A DNA stretch of 64,000 bases from Pseudomonas sp. GM79 (GTDB lineage Bacteria; Pseudomonadota; Gammaproteobacteria; Pseudomonadales; Pseudomonadaceae): contig NZ_AKJE01000039.1 of assembly GCF_000282495.1 (NCBI RefSeq), positions 1-64,000 of the forward strand, given 5' to 3'. The notes beneath the pieces are model-generated. The model did no database searches and had not been told where the DNA came from. It saw only the letters and a program-made list of their open reading frames with translations. Position numbers and translations under genes: made by a program. This document shows, in pieces, positions 55,540 to 64,000 of the stretch (its first letter is position 1; each line of letters begins with the position of its first letter).

Positions 55540-56040
55540 TCATGGTTGTAAGCCGTCCAGACGATCACGCAGGTGCCGCAGGGTGCGGATCATATACTTT
55601 TCCACCATGTTCTTGGACAGCCCCAGGCGTTCGGCGATTTCGGCCTGGGTCAGGCCTTCGATCTTCTGCCAGACGAACACCTTGCGGCAGTTGACCGGCA
55701 GCTCGGTGAGCGCTCGTTCGATGGAATCGGCCAACTGGATCGCGTGCATGAAATGCTCCGGGTCGCCGGACGACGACACACTGTGATCAATCGCCTCCGA
55801 CTCCATGGCGCCCCGCCGATCCTCACGCCGATACCCGTCCACCGCAATGTTGCGTGCGGTCTGGTGCAAATACGCCCGAGGTTGTTGCACCGCCGCCGAA
55901 TCGGACTCAAGCACCCGCACGAAGGTGTCGTGGGCCAGGTCCTCGGCCTGCTGACGATTTCTCAGGCGACGGGTCCAGGTGCCGATCAACTCTTCGTAAT
56001 GCTCGAAAAAGCCGTGTCTGCGGGGCAGCTTGGGGGTCAT
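55540..56040 (-). CDS. fecI: ECF sigma factor FecI
   Basis: A 166-residue iron-responsive extracytoplasmic-function sigma factor. Region 2 includes ELIGTWTRRLRNRQQAEDLAHDTFVRV, and region 4 includes LPVNCRKVFVWQKIEGLTQAEIAERLGLSKNMVEKYM. It directs transcription of fecA when freed by FecR. I prefer ATG 56040 (MTPKLPRRHGF); a frame start at 56103 is possible, and neither has a strong ribosome site. Confidence 0.9.
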   Translation of the reverse strand: MTPKLPRRHGFFEHYEELIGTWTRRLRNRQQAEDLAHDTFVRVLESDSAAVQQPRAYLHQTARNIAVDGYRREDRRGAMESEAIDHSVSSSGDPEHFMHAIQLADSIERALTELPVNCRKVFVWQKIEGLTQAEIAERLGLSKNMVEKYMIRTLRHLRDRLDGLQP

Positions 56041-56064
56041 TGCGGTGTGCTGTGGAGAGGAGGC

Positions 56065-56087
56065 GTGAATAGTAATGCTTCCTATTA
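56065..56087. promoter_or_regulatory. Weak Fur-box candidate upstream of fecI
   Basis: GTGAATAGTAATGCTTCCTATTA has AT-rich inverted character and the expected location, but only a partial match to the 19-bp Fur consensus. Confidence 0.25.
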
Positions 56088-56195
56088 AGCAGAAGCAATG
56101 CATTCCACCTACTGGGTAAATCTCGCCCCATCAGAATAGGTGATCCCACAGTAGATCTTCTGTGAACACAAAATATGTGTACGGCGGTACTCCAA

Positions 56196-56284
56196 TGTGG
56201 GAGCGGGCTTGCTCGCGAAAGCGGTGTATCAGGCAACACTATGTCGACTGACCCACCGCTTTCGCGAGCAAGCCCGCTCCCACA
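56196..56284. repeat. REPIN with array-type linker
   Basis: Complete REP pair between fecI and the 3' end of tpsA. The preceding bases (AGATCTTCTGTGAACACAAA at 56153-56172, then ATATGTGTACG) match the linker of the array at 51.4-51.8 kb. Confidence 0.92.
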
Positions 56285-56301
56285 GAGGGATGCATGTGGG
56301 C

Positions 56302-59300
56302 TTAGATGTTTTTCTCGTCGATGCCGGCTTGCAGCGACTGGCTGTCGTAATGACCGCCAAGGGTCACGGGGCCGAGTTTGACGCTGTGCTCCCCAGCGGT
56401 GGAAACGTCGGGTTTACTGCCCTCGGTTTGCGGCTTTTCTGGCAGATCGAGTCCTGCCTTGACGCCGTAATCGCGGTTGCTCAGGTCGGTGGTGCTGACC
56501 TTGGAGCCCCCTAAATCCACACGACCTTCAGATGAAGCAACCCGTGCGCCGGTCAATTGCGTTGCACCGCCAACCTTGAGATTCACGCCTTGCGTGCCGT
56601 TGATGCCCGAGGCCTGACCGACGCTGTCTTTGTGAGCAAAACCGGCATCCAGCTTCAGGGTCGGCGTGTAGTCCGTCCCGCCCGGTTTGCTGTTGTCGGC
56701 CACTTTGTCCTTGTCGACTGGCGCTGCTTTTTTGCCGGTCAAACCGAGGTCAAGATCGACCTTGGCGCTGGTCTGGCTGGCCTGACGGCTTTCCACGGTC
56801 AGGTCGCCACCGACCTTGCCGCTGACCGTCGTCGCATCGATCCGCGCCCCCGCCAGATGCGCATCGCCAGCGCTGTTCAATACCACGCTGTCAGCCTTGA
56901 TCTGGCTGTTCTGCTGAGTCGTGCCTTGCAGGTAATCCACGCCCACCTTGGCCCCGGCATTGAAGCCATGATCACTCTTGGCCACGTCTTTTTCGTTGGT
57001 GGCCGTCGGTGTGCTGTTGCTCAGATTACCGCCGGCATTCAGGGCGACGTTCCAGTTCGTGCGGTTTTGCGTGGACTGGGCCGACTCTTGATAGACCCCG
57101 CCGTTCTGCGCATCGAGGGCAACGTTCGACGCGCTGACCTGAGTGCCTTGCAGATGGATTGAATCGCCGCTGAGCTGGATCTTGTCCTGACTGTTGAGCT
57201 TGCCGCCGGTCAGGGTCTGGCTGCTTTCATTGACCCGGCCGATGTTGAAGTTGGCGCTCAGGTTGCCGCCCTGATCGCTGCTTTTCTCGGTACTGGTTTT
57301 GCTGCCGCCCACCTTCAAACCGCCGCCGAGATTGCTGCCCGTGGCGCGATGGGTGTCGGTGGCCGCTTGCAGGTCGAGTTTGCCGCCGGCCTTCAGGTCG
57401 ATGGCGCCGTCGGTATCGACTGTCGTCCCTTGCAGGGTCTGGTCGCCGCCGCTGCTCAATTGCACCGGGCCTTTGCCCTCGATACTTGCCACGCGAGCCT
57501 GGCTGTCCTGAGTCTGATTGCCTTTGTGATCGAGTTGGAAACCAGCACCGAGATTGACGTTGGTGCCGTCGGTGCCAGGAGCCGTGCCGACGCTCAGCGA
57601 ACCGTTGCCACGCAGGCTGGAACTGTCGCTGCTCTGGCTGTCATTGGCCTGATTCAACGCCAGCTCACCACCGGTTTTAATCGAAACACCGCCCTGCCCG
57701 CCATCGAAATGGCTGCCCTCAAACTGGCCGTCATTACGCAGGTTGATGTTCACGCCTTGGCTACCGGCATAGCCGCCGACCACAGCGGTGGAGCTGTCTT
57801 TACGCGTCTGGCTGCTGCCGCCCGCACCGCTGCCGGCGACGTTCACGTCCTCACCGGTTTTGGTGTAGACCCGCACGTCAGCCTTGGCGTCCAGCGCCTG
57901 ATCGGTGCTGCCGTGGGTATTGCGCGCGGCGCTCGCCACCAACGTGTCGGCACTGATGTTCACTTTGCCCGCACTCGCCTGGTACTGAGTGCCCTGATCC
58001 TGCAACGTGCCGGCGACGTTCACGTCCACCGTGCCGCCCTTGAACTGACTGACCACGGCGTTGCTTTTCTGCTCGGTATGGCTGCCGTTCTGATGTCCGA
58101 TCGCCACGTCGATGCCGACATTCGGCTGGCCGAGGTTGGCCAGTGCGTCCTTGTCCGGCACCTTGCCGTCCAGTACGCCTTCGACGGCTTTGGCGATCGG
58201 TCGGGCGATGTCTTTGTATTCGACGTTGGCACCGACGTCTGCCGACCAGTTGCTCTGTGTATGAGTGCTGCTGTCGGTGTTGCTCGCGGCCCGATTGTCG
58301 ACTTCGGTGGCGGCGACATTCAGACCTTTGCCGGCATCAAGACGCGCGCCTTCAGTGGTGAGTTTGCCGGTGTTTATATTCAGGTTGCCGCTGCTTTGGA
58401 CGCTGGTGGTTTGTGCGGTGGTTTTGTTCGTGGTGTCCTGGGAGGTGCTGTGGGTGAAGTCCACTCCGCTGCCGGCACGATCGAGGCCGCCGGTGTAGTA
58501 GAAACCGCCGCTGGTGCCGGTGGTGTCCGTCGATGTGCTGTGGCTGTCCTGCTCGGCCAGCAGCGACACGTTTTTACCGCTCAGGGTCGCGTCGCCGTTT
58601 GTGGCTTTGACCTCGGCACCTTTAAGGGTCAGATCACCGCCTGCCGCCAGTTGCACGTTGGCGCCGCTGAGGCTGGAGCCTTGCTGGCTGACATCACGGG
58701 TACTCGCGGTTTGCTGCTTGTCTTCGTAATGCACACCGGCGCGGTACTGCCCGGCGCCCGGGGTGTTTTCCTTGGCATAGGCATCGAAGCCACGGGTTTC
58801 GGTAGTGTTGCCGGACTCATGGGTGTTCTGCGCGGAATGCACATTGACGTCCCCCGTCGCCTCGGCGCTGAGGGTGCCATTGGCCTTGACCGTGGAGCCG
58901 GCCACTTCGATGTCTTTGGCACTCTTGAGCTTGAGGTTGCTGTCGGAGGTCAGTTCGCTGCGCACCGTGGTGCTGTCCTTGGCGTTCTGACGGGTTTCAT
59001 CCTTGGTGATGCCGAAAAACTTGCTGTCCTTGTCGTGGCTGTTGGCATGGGAGGTGTCTTGCACGCCATCGATGACCAGCGAGCCTTTGTCGCTGATCAC
59101 GCTGGCCTCGCTGCCGCCGCGCACCTGACTGCCACTGATGCGCACATCGTCGGCCTTGACGATCAGTTTGCCGCCGGCATTGACCTTGCTGCCCTGGTTC
59201 AGGGTCTTGCCCTGATCCGCATCGCCGGTCTTGCCGAAGAAACCGCCACCCACCAGATCACCGGAATAGCGGTTGTCGCTGTTGCGCTGGGTGCGGCTGG

Positions 59301-60813
59301 CGCTGGTGATCTCGACCTGTTTGCCGGCGAGCTGGATATCACCCTTGCTGCTCAACTCCGCGCCCTCGGCACGTAACAACGCCGCCGTGGCCAAAGCGAT
59401 ATTGCCGCCCTTCAACTGTGTGGTGATGCTGCGCTGCTCTTCGCTGCTGGTGTCCCAGTTGGCTTTCCACAGGTGTTTGCGATGGTTGCCCTGATCGGTT
59501 TGGGTGCGGCTTTCGGTGGCGGCGGTCAGGCGCAGATCACCGCCGCTCTGGACGCTGAGAGTGTTGGCAGCGTCGACCTTGGCCGCCTTGAGTTCGGTGT
59601 TGCCACCGGACGACAACTGCGCGTCACGTCGGGCGAGAATCTGGCTGCCGTGCTGGCGCGAGTCGCTGTCAGTCTGGGTCCGGTCGTAGGTTTCCCAGGT
59701 GATGCCGATGGTGCTGTTGTTCCAGTTTTCGCGTTTCTCTTGAAGCTTGCGGCTTTCGACGGTGCTCAAGGTCAGGTTGCGTTTGGCATCGACCTTGACG
59801 TCACGGCCACTGACATCAGCAGCAGCCAGCAGCAGGTCCTTGCCGCTGTGCAGACCGACATCACCCTGACTGCTGCGCACGCCGGCGCGGATGACATCGA
59901 GGCTGTCGGGAACGGCCTGACCGCTAATGCTCAGGTCACCGGCGGAACGAATCTGTACGCCATCACGACCGTCGACCTGTACCGGGCCGACCCGCACACC
60001 CGCGCCCTCAGCGGTGCTGACGATGTTGATGCGCCCAGCCTGCATCGCACCGAACAGGCTGGCGTCGATGCGTTGGTCTTGAGTGTTACCGGCCGGGTCC
60101 ACGGTTTTCACCTGGCCGCTGGCGTAATCCACCTGGTTGCGGCCAACGGTGAGGTTTAACTGATCCCGGGCACTGAGGCGGCCCTGGCTGTCGATGCGGG
60201 GGGCGATCAGGTTGAGCGAGCCTTCGCGGTTTTGCAGGCCCGCGCCTTGAATCTGCAAGGTGCCGGTGGCGTCGCGGGTGCTGAGGGCTTGCAGCTTGCC
60301 GTCATTCAGTTCGGGGCGACCGACCACCAGATTGGCGTTCGGGGTGTTGATGAAACTGCCGCCGTTCACCGAAATCCCGTTGGGGTTGGCCAACACGTAA
60401 TCGGCGGATTTACCGAAGATTTCCTGGGCGCCGTTGAGGGCCGAGGCATTGCGGCTGATCACTTCATTGAGGATCACGCTCGCGGCCTGCCCCTGGAATT
60501 GCGGGTTGGCTGCCAGTTGCCCGGCGAGTTGCGACTGCCCGGCTTGCAGCGCGTTATTCAGCACCAGGCCCTGACGGTCAACGTTGTAGTCCAGGAACTG
60601 GTTGTGGGACAGGCCGGATCCGTTAGGCGCAACGATGTTGACGATGGGCACGCCGCCCTGGGTTTGCAATTGCGCGGTGCCGCCGGGGCCCGGCGCGACC
60701 ACTACGCCCCCTGCCAAAGCGTTGGGCAGGTGAGCAATCAGGAACAGGCTGGCAATCGCCCAGCGCAGTTTGCCCCGAGGGGAAAGATGGAACGCAAATG
60801 TCTGTGCAGGCAT
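56302..60813 (-). CDS. Two-partner secretion exoprotein TpsA (filamentous haemagglutinin family)
   Basis: A 1503-residue secreted beta-helix protein. After the signal peptide (ending NALA|GG) comes the TPS secretion domain (about 35-290): GTAQLQTQGGVPIVNIVAPN, then NQFLDYNV and the NPNGISVNG motif near residue 148. The rest is made of haemagglutinin-type repeats (AKRNLTLSTVESRKLQEKRE, GDLTLKGAEVKATNGDATLS and similar). There is no cysteine-rich, PT-VENN or recognisable toxin module at the C terminus, so an adhesin or biofilm role is more likely than contact-dependent inhibition. GAGAGG lies six bases before the ATG. Confidence 0.9.
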   Translation of the reverse strand: MPAQTFAFHLSPRGKLRWAIASLFLIAHLPNALAGGVVVAPGPGGTAQLQTQGGVPIVNIVAPNGSGLSHNQFLDYNVDRQGLVLNNALQAGQSQLAGQLAANPQFQGQAASVILNEVISRNASALNGAQEIFGKSADYVLANPNGISVNGGSFINTPNANLVVGRPELNDGKLQALSTRDATGTLQIQGAGLQNREGSLNLIAPRIDSQGRLSARDQLNLTVGRNQVDYASGQVKTVDPAGNTQDQRIDASLFGAMQAGRINIVSTAEGAGVRVGPVQVDGRDGVQIRSAGDLSISGQAVPDSLDVIRAGVRSSQGDVGLHSGKDLLLAAADVSGRDVKVDAKRNLTLSTVESRKLQEKRENWNNSTIGITWETYDRTQTDSDSRQHGSQILARRDAQLSSGGNTELKAAKVDAANTLSVQSGGDLRLTAATESRTQTDQGNHRKHLWKANWDTSSEEQRSITTQLKGGNIALATAALLRAEGAELSSKGDIQLAGKQVEITSASRTQRNSDNRYSGDLVGGGFFGKTGDADQGKTLNQGSKVNAGGKLIVKADDVRISGSQVRGGSEASVISDKGSLVIDGVQDTSHANSHDKDSKFFGITKDETRQNAKDSTTVRSELTSDSNLKLKSAKDIEVAGSTVKANGTLSAEATGDVNVHSAQNTHESGNTTETRGFDAYAKENTPGAGQYRAGVHYEDKQQTASTRDVSQQGSSLSGANVQLAAGGDLTLKGAEVKATNGDATLSGKNVSLLAEQDSHSTSTDTTGTSGGFYYTGGLDRAGSGVDFTHSTSQDTTNKTTAQTTSVQSSGNLNINTGKLTTEGARLDAGKGLNVAATEVDNRAASNTDSSTHTQSNWSADVGANVEYKDIARPIAKAVEGVLDGKVPDKDALANLGQPNVGIDVAIGHQNGSHTEQKSNAVVSQFKGGTVDVNVAGTLQDQGTQYQASAGKVNISADTLVASAARNTHGSTDQALDAKADVRVYTKTGEDVNVAGSGAGGSSQTRKDSSTAVVGGYAGSQGVNINLRNDGQFEGSHFDGGQGGVSIKTGGELALNQANDSQSSDSSSLRGNGSLSVGTAPGTDGTNVNLGAGFQLDHKGNQTQDSQARVASIEGKGPVQLSSGGDQTLQGTTVDTDGAIDLKAGGKLDLQAATDTHRATGSNLGGGLKVGGSKTSTEKSSDQGGNLSANFNIGRVNESSQTLTGGKLNSQDKIQLSGDSIHLQGTQVSASNVALDAQNGGVYQESAQSTQNRTNWNVALNAGGNLSNSTPTATNEKDVAKSDHGFNAGAKVGVDYLQGTTQQNSQIKADSVVLNSAGDAHLAGARIDATTVSGKVGGDLTVESRQASQTSAKVDLDLGLTGKKAAPVDKDKVADNSKPGGTDYTPTLKLDAGFAHKDSVGQASGINGTQGVNLKVGGATQLTGARVASSEGRVDLGGSKVSTTDLSNRDYGVKAGLDLPEKPQTEGSKPDVSTAGEHSVKLGPVTLGGHYDSQSLQAGIDEKNI

Positions 60814-60822
60814 AAAAACCTC

Positions 60823-60909
60823 TCAATTAAAGTGCGGCATCACGTTGCGCGCTGAGTTGTTGGCCGTGGCTGTGGCGCTCAGGTCCGACGGCTGTTTGTT
60901 GGTGTTCAT
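60823..60909 (-). CDS. 28-codon linker ORF between tpsB and tpsA
   Basis: The ATG overlaps the tpsB stop as ATGA, and the TGA stop lies at the edge of the tpsA ribosome site (TTGAGAGG). The peptide begins MNTNKQPSDLSATATA and is polar with no signal. Whether it is a real product or only a device to keep ribosomes moving from tpsB to tpsA is not decided by the sequence. Confidence 0.45.
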   Translation of the reverse strand: MNTNKQPSDLSATATANNSARNVMPHFN

Positions 60910-62633
60910 ATCTGCAACCCCACGCGCATCAGCCAGGTCTCTGGCTCATGCTGCAAACCGCTGGGGGTGTTGAGGCTGCGTTGGTAATCGACGTCGACTT
61001 GCAGGTTTTTCCAGCTCAGGTTGACCCCGGCGCTCGCGCCGCTCAGACGTTGCCCTTGAGCGCCGTGGTCGGCCTTGATCCAGCCGTTGTCCAGGCCCAA
61101 ACGTGGGGTGATCTGCACTGGCAAAGCGCTGCGCAATGGCAGGCGCAAGGTATTGCGCCAGATCGCGCCACTGGCACCGGATGCACTGCTGACCCGATAG
61201 CCGCGCACCGCAGAATCGTCAGTGCCCAGCAATTGCTCGATGGCCGGCAGCGGACCGGGGCTGTACTGCATGTTGAGCTGGCTCTGCCATTGCCAGGCCT
61301 GTTGGCCGAACTGGCCGTTGCGCCACTGGCTGAGGCCGGCGCGGTATTTGCGAAACTGCGCTTTGGGCAGGTTGTTGACCTGACGTTGGGCATCGTCATC
61401 GGCACCGAGCCAGCGCAAGCCTTGGGCGTAATTGATGTCCAGGTTCCACACCGCGCTGTTGAGCCAGAACAGATTCAGCCCGGCTTCGGCCACGGTCAGG
61501 GTCGGGCTCTGGATGCCCAGGCGAATGTTTTCCAGGTAACTGTCGACGTCCTTGTGGGCCAGTTGCAGGTTGGCGCTCAGTTGATGGCTTTGGTCGCGCC
61601 ACAGCACCCGGTCGGCGCGCAGGCTGAGTTGGTCGGTGATGCCGGTGCTGTGGAATGTCAGCGTGCTGAGTTTGAACGGCGCACGGTATTCGGCGTGGCT
61701 GGCGAACAGGCTGTAAGTCCAGTAACCGTAGGGAATGGCGTAGTACAAACTGGCATTGCGGCTGTAGCGGTCGCCCTGATTGAGGGTGTCGCTGACGTTC
61801 AGATTGAGCGCGTCGTTGAGCTCCAGCGGGCTGTCCAGGCTCAGGTTCAAGGTGTCGCGATCGCGCCCGGTGCTGGCGCTGCCGAGGTTGTCCACGCCCA
61901 GGCCCAACGCCCAACGCGACTGCCCATGGGTGCGCGAACGCAGGATCAGCCGAGAGGCGCCGGGTTGGCTGCCGGGGGCGATGTCGGCGGTCAAATCTAC
62001 GGAGCGCAAGCGGTTCAACTGATCCAGGCCTTGCTCCAGGTCCCGCAGGTTCAGCGGCTTGCCGAGCATTCCGGGAAATGCACCGCCAAGGGACACCGGC
62101 AGACTCTGGTCGGCCAACTCGATGGACTCGACGTAGCCTTCATCGACCACGATATCCAGCGACTGCCCCGCCGCTGGCGCGCTGCGCAGGTACGGCCGAC
62201 TGGCGATGTAACCCGCCTCGACATACAGGCCAGTGATGGTCGCCAGCAAATGGTTGATCTGACCGACGCCCATGCACGACGACAGCTGCGGTTTGATTCG
62301 CTCATTGAGTGTCTGGCTGCTGATCAGCGTCACGCCGCCAATGCGCGTTCCGCTCAGGGGCCAGCAGCGCTCATCGGCAGGCACCGTGGCAGGAACGACA
62401 GGCGTGACCGGCGCCGCACCAAAACTGCCGCGCTCCAGTTGCCGGCGGCGCTGTTCCAGTTGCAGTTGTTGCAGGTCGCGCTGTTGTTGTTGCTGCTGGC
62501 GCAGCACTTCCTGGCCTGGAGCGGAAGGCTCGGCCGCCTTGAGCGAGGAAACACTCAGGCTCAGCAGCAAGGCCGACAACAGCGTGCAAGGCGTGGGACT
62601 ACGACGAGGAACAGCGCGAAGCGAATACGGCAC
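60906..62633 (-). CDS. Two-partner secretion transporter TpsB (ShlB/FhaC family)
   Basis: A 575-residue outer-membrane transporter that exports the TpsA partner. The signal peptide is followed by a Gln-rich helix (residues about 44-70), two POTRA domains (LSGTRIGGVTLISSQTLNER and GQSLDIVVDEGYVESIELAD regions), and a 16-strand barrel. The conserved loop motif VRGYRVSS (VRGYR) lies near the C terminus, and the last residue region is WLMRVGLQI. It starts with GTG, six bases after AAGGA. It is upstream of tpsA on the same strand. Confidence 0.92.
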   Translation of the reverse strand: MPYSLRAVPRRSPTPCTLLSALLLSLSVSSLKAAEPSAPGQEVLRQQQQQQRDLQQLQLEQRRRQLERGSFGAAPVTPVVPATVPADERCWPLSGTRIGGVTLISSQTLNERIKPQLSSCMGVGQINHLLATITGLYVEAGYIASRPYLRSAPAAGQSLDIVVDEGYVESIELADQSLPVSLGGAFPGMLGKPLNLRDLEQGLDQLNRLRSVDLTADIAPGSQPGASRLILRSRTHGQSRWALGLGVDNLGSASTGRDRDTLNLSLDSPLELNDALNLNVSDTLNQGDRYSRNASLYYAIPYGYWTYSLFASHAEYRAPFKLSTLTFHSTGITDQLSLRADRVLWRDQSHQLSANLQLAHKDVDSYLENIRLGIQSPTLTVAEAGLNLFWLNSAVWNLDINYAQGLRWLGADDDAQRQVNNLPKAQFRKYRAGLSQWRNGQFGQQAWQWQSQLNMQYSPGPLPAIEQLLGTDDSAVRGYRVSSASGASGAIWRNTLRLPLRSALPVQITPRLGLDNGWIKADHGAQGQRLSGASAGVNLSWKNLQVDVDYQRSLNTPSGLQHEPETWLMRVGLQI

Positions 62634-62867
62634 TCAACATCCTTGCGGTCATTAAATGGCTTAATGCCACTCCCTTAATGCGAGTGATAGTCAGATCGTT
62701 CCTACGCAAATGCAAGACGCGTCCTACAACGCTTACATTTCTTAAACAATTGCTTGGCCCTTTTTGTTTACCCAAGAGCACCTGACGACTGGTAGGGAAA
62801 ACTCATTGCCACCAAATATTACCTGCGTCATATTACGCCCATAATAAGCTCCCGCAGGTATTTGTCC
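62634..62867. promoter_or_regulatory. Divergent control region of tpsB and the EmrA-type gene
   Basis: A 234-base AT-richer gap with TTAATG-type repeats near 62653-62680 and the palindromic AATATTACC...ATATTACGC region at 62815-62840. No specific regulator site can be assigned. Confidence 0.35.
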
Positions 62868-63989
62868 ATGACCAGCATGCCCAGCCTTGAACCCGACCTT
62901 GCTGTCGCAGTGACCACACCCAAGCCTCCCCTGCTTAAAAGGTTGCTCTCGCTGACGGCAGCTATTGCGGCCCTGGTGATCATCGGGCTGTACGCAACCC
63001 ATTGGTGGACCGCCGGCCGTTTCATCGAAGAAACCGACGATGCCTACATCGGTGGCGACGTCACGGTGATCGGGCCGAAGGTCGCGGGGTATATCGAACA
63101 GGTGCTGGTCACCGACAACCAGAAGGTCAAGGCCGGCGATGTGCTGATTCGGCTCGACGCCCGCGACTATCGCGCCAACCTGGCGAAGGCCGAGGGTGCG
63201 GTGGCTGCCGAAGAAGCGTTACTCGCCAACCTCGACGCCACCGAACAACTGCAACACGCGGTGATCGGCCAGGCCCGCGCCGGCATCGATGCCGCCGGCG
63301 CCGAAACGGCCCGCTCGCGGGACGATAACGCCCGCTACAAACGCCTGGTGAACAGCAATGCCGTCTCGGTGGAAAGCGCACAACGGGCCGACGCCACCTT
63401 CAAGACTGCACAGGCGCAGAGTGCCCGGGCCCAGGCCGAATTGCTGGCCGCGCAACGCCAATTGAACGTGATTGAAACCCAAAAACAGCAAGCGCGCGCC
63501 GCGTTGATACAGGCGCGGGCCGAGCGTGATCTGGCGCAGTTGAACGTCGGTTACACCGAGTTGAAAGCCCCCGTCGACGGCGTGATCGGCAATCGTCGGG
63601 CACGGGTCGGTGCTTATGCCCAGGCCGGTTCGCAGCTGTTGTCGGTGGTGCCAGCCAGCGGACTATGGGTCGATGCCAATTTCAAGGAAGATCAGCTGTC
63701 GCGGATGACGCCAGGCCAGCGCGTGATCGTTCATGCGGACGTGCTCAAGGGACGTGAATTCCACGGTCATCTGGACAGCCTCGCGCCGGCCAGCGGTTCG
63801 CAGTTCAGCGTGCTGCCACCGGAAAACGCCACCGGCAATTTCACCAAAATCGTTCAGCGGGTGCCGGTGCGAATCCTGCTCGATCCGGCCGACGGCGTGC
63901 TCGGTCATCTGCGTCCCGGTCTGTCGGTGACGGCCGAAGTGGACACCCGCGCCGAACCTGAAACCCCGACCGTGGCCAGCGCGCCATGA
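62868..63989 (+). CDS. HlyD/EmrA-family membrane-fusion adaptor
   Basis: A 373-residue periplasmic adaptor for a drug or organic-acid exporter. It has a single N-terminal membrane helix (LSLTAAIAALVIIGLYATHW), the biotinyl-lipoyl segment DDAYIGGDVTVIGPKVAGYI with GDVLIRLDARDY, a long alpha-helical hairpin (about 90-210), and the beta domain TELKAPVDGVIGNRRARVGAY. I start at ATG 62868; an upstream TTG is poor. The next gene begins on its stop codon (ATGA), as in emrAB operons. Confidence 0.9.
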   Translation: MTSMPSLEPDLAVAVTTPKPPLLKRLLSLTAAIAALVIIGLYATHWWTAGRFIEETDDAYIGGDVTVIGPKVAGYIEQVLVTDNQKVKAGDVLIRLDARDYRANLAKAEGAVAAEEALLANLDATEQLQHAVIGQARAGIDAAGAETARSRDDNARYKRLVNSNAVSVESAQRADATFKTAQAQSARAQAELLAAQRQLNVIETQKQQARAALIQARAERDLAQLNVGYTELKAPVDGVIGNRRARVGAYAQAGSQLLSVVPASGLWVDANFKEDQLSRMTPGQRVIVHADVLKGREFHGHLDSLAPASGSQFSVLPPENATGNFTKIVQRVPVRILLDPADGVLGHLRPGLSVTAEVDTRAEPETPTVASAP

Positions 63990-64000
63990 ACCGCGCCCTC
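63986..64000 (+). CDS. Start of the partner exporter gene (cut by window end)
   Basis: ATGAACCGCGCCCTC begins at the overlap with the adaptor stop codon. Only five codons are visible; an EmrB-type (DHA2) transporter is expected from gene order. Confidence 0.5.

Noticed and set aside
57349..59376. 675-codon open frame antisense to tpsA
   Set aside because: Mirrors the codon periodicity of tpsA on the other strand; no ribosome site, low-complexity Val/Ala/Gly composition and no known domain.
56302..62633. Contact-dependent inhibition (cdiBA-I) locus
   Set aside because: No toxin module at the TpsA C terminus and no immunity ORF follows.
60948..62678. 576-codon open frame antisense to tpsB
   Set aside because: Shadow of tpsB in high-GC DNA; composition (Gln/Ala/Val-rich) is typical of antisense frames.
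1..64000. REP-associated tyrosine transposase (RAYT) that would mobilise the REPINs
   Set aside because: No coding region with the HUH-type transposase pattern was found; it must lie elsewhere in the genome if present.

Overview
The window is chromosomal DNA from a fluorescent Pseudomonas (P. fluorescens group). The evidence is high-GC coding sequence, many copies of the Pseudomonas REP motif TGTGGGAGCGGGCTTGCTCGCGAA in hairpin pairs, and blocks of genes whose order recalls P. aeruginosa (mlaA / phosphonatase-like HAD / DUF4404 / queF / cupredoxin / copRS; ampR-ampC; selD-selU; bqsSR with PepSY proteins; fecIRA). No tRNA, rRNA, CRISPR array, prophage, transposase or integrase was seen. Species assignment is inference.

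Layout. 1-6 kb: outer-membrane lipid transport protein MlaA, a degenerate HAD protein, DUF4404, QueF, and a copper block (cupredoxin, CopR, CopS). 6-10 kb: D-glucarate uptake and dehydration (GntR regulator, gudP, gudD) with matching operator-like sites. 10-20 kb: ampR/ampC beta-lactamase, DUF4174, VOC protein, erythromycin-esterase homologue, TauE exporter, lipoprotein, galM, aldo/keto reductase, DUF1810. 20-30 kb: polB, CBS protein, GST, DUF1615 lipoprotein, FAD monooxygenase, a zinc-type hemB, PhzF-like protein and a frameshifted GST. 30-40 kb: histidine-phosphatase family protein, selU-selD, a nucleoside pair (Tsx-like channel plus exported NUP-family protein), a small protein, metallothionein, chemoreceptor and Na+/H+ antiporter. 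40-51 kb: bqsS-bqsR with two PepSY proteins, patatin, queD, alpha/beta hydrolase, codB-codA, a diaminopimelate-epimerase-like protein and an MFS transporter. 51-56 kb: fecA-fecR-fecI. 56-62.6 kb: a two-partner secretion locus (TpsB, a 28-codon linker ORF, TpsA). 62.8 kb to the end: EmrA-type adaptor and the first codons of its partner.

Functional links: the gud block, the fec block, codBA, selDU, copRS plus cupredoxin, and the tsx-NUP pair each look like self-contained physiological modules. queF and queD both serve queuosine synthesis but lie 41 kb apart.

The most unusual signal is repetitive DNA. More than twenty REP doublets (REPINs) lie between genes. Several carry an additional conserved flank (AATGCCGGTMAGTTAAG-type) that makes 150-195 bp nested palindromes. 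There is a tandem array of three 134-136 bp REPIN-plus-linker units at 51.4-51.8 kb, a perfect 50-bp inverted repeat at 25.2-25.4 kb, and a 160-bp MITE-like element that supplies part of a stop codon at 44.49 kb. The protein-level oddities are a DapF-fold protein with both catalytic cysteines replaced by serine, a HAD protein without its nucleophile, a nucleoside 'permease' with a signal peptide and phosphorylase-like fold, and the tiny ORF coupled between tpsB and tpsA.
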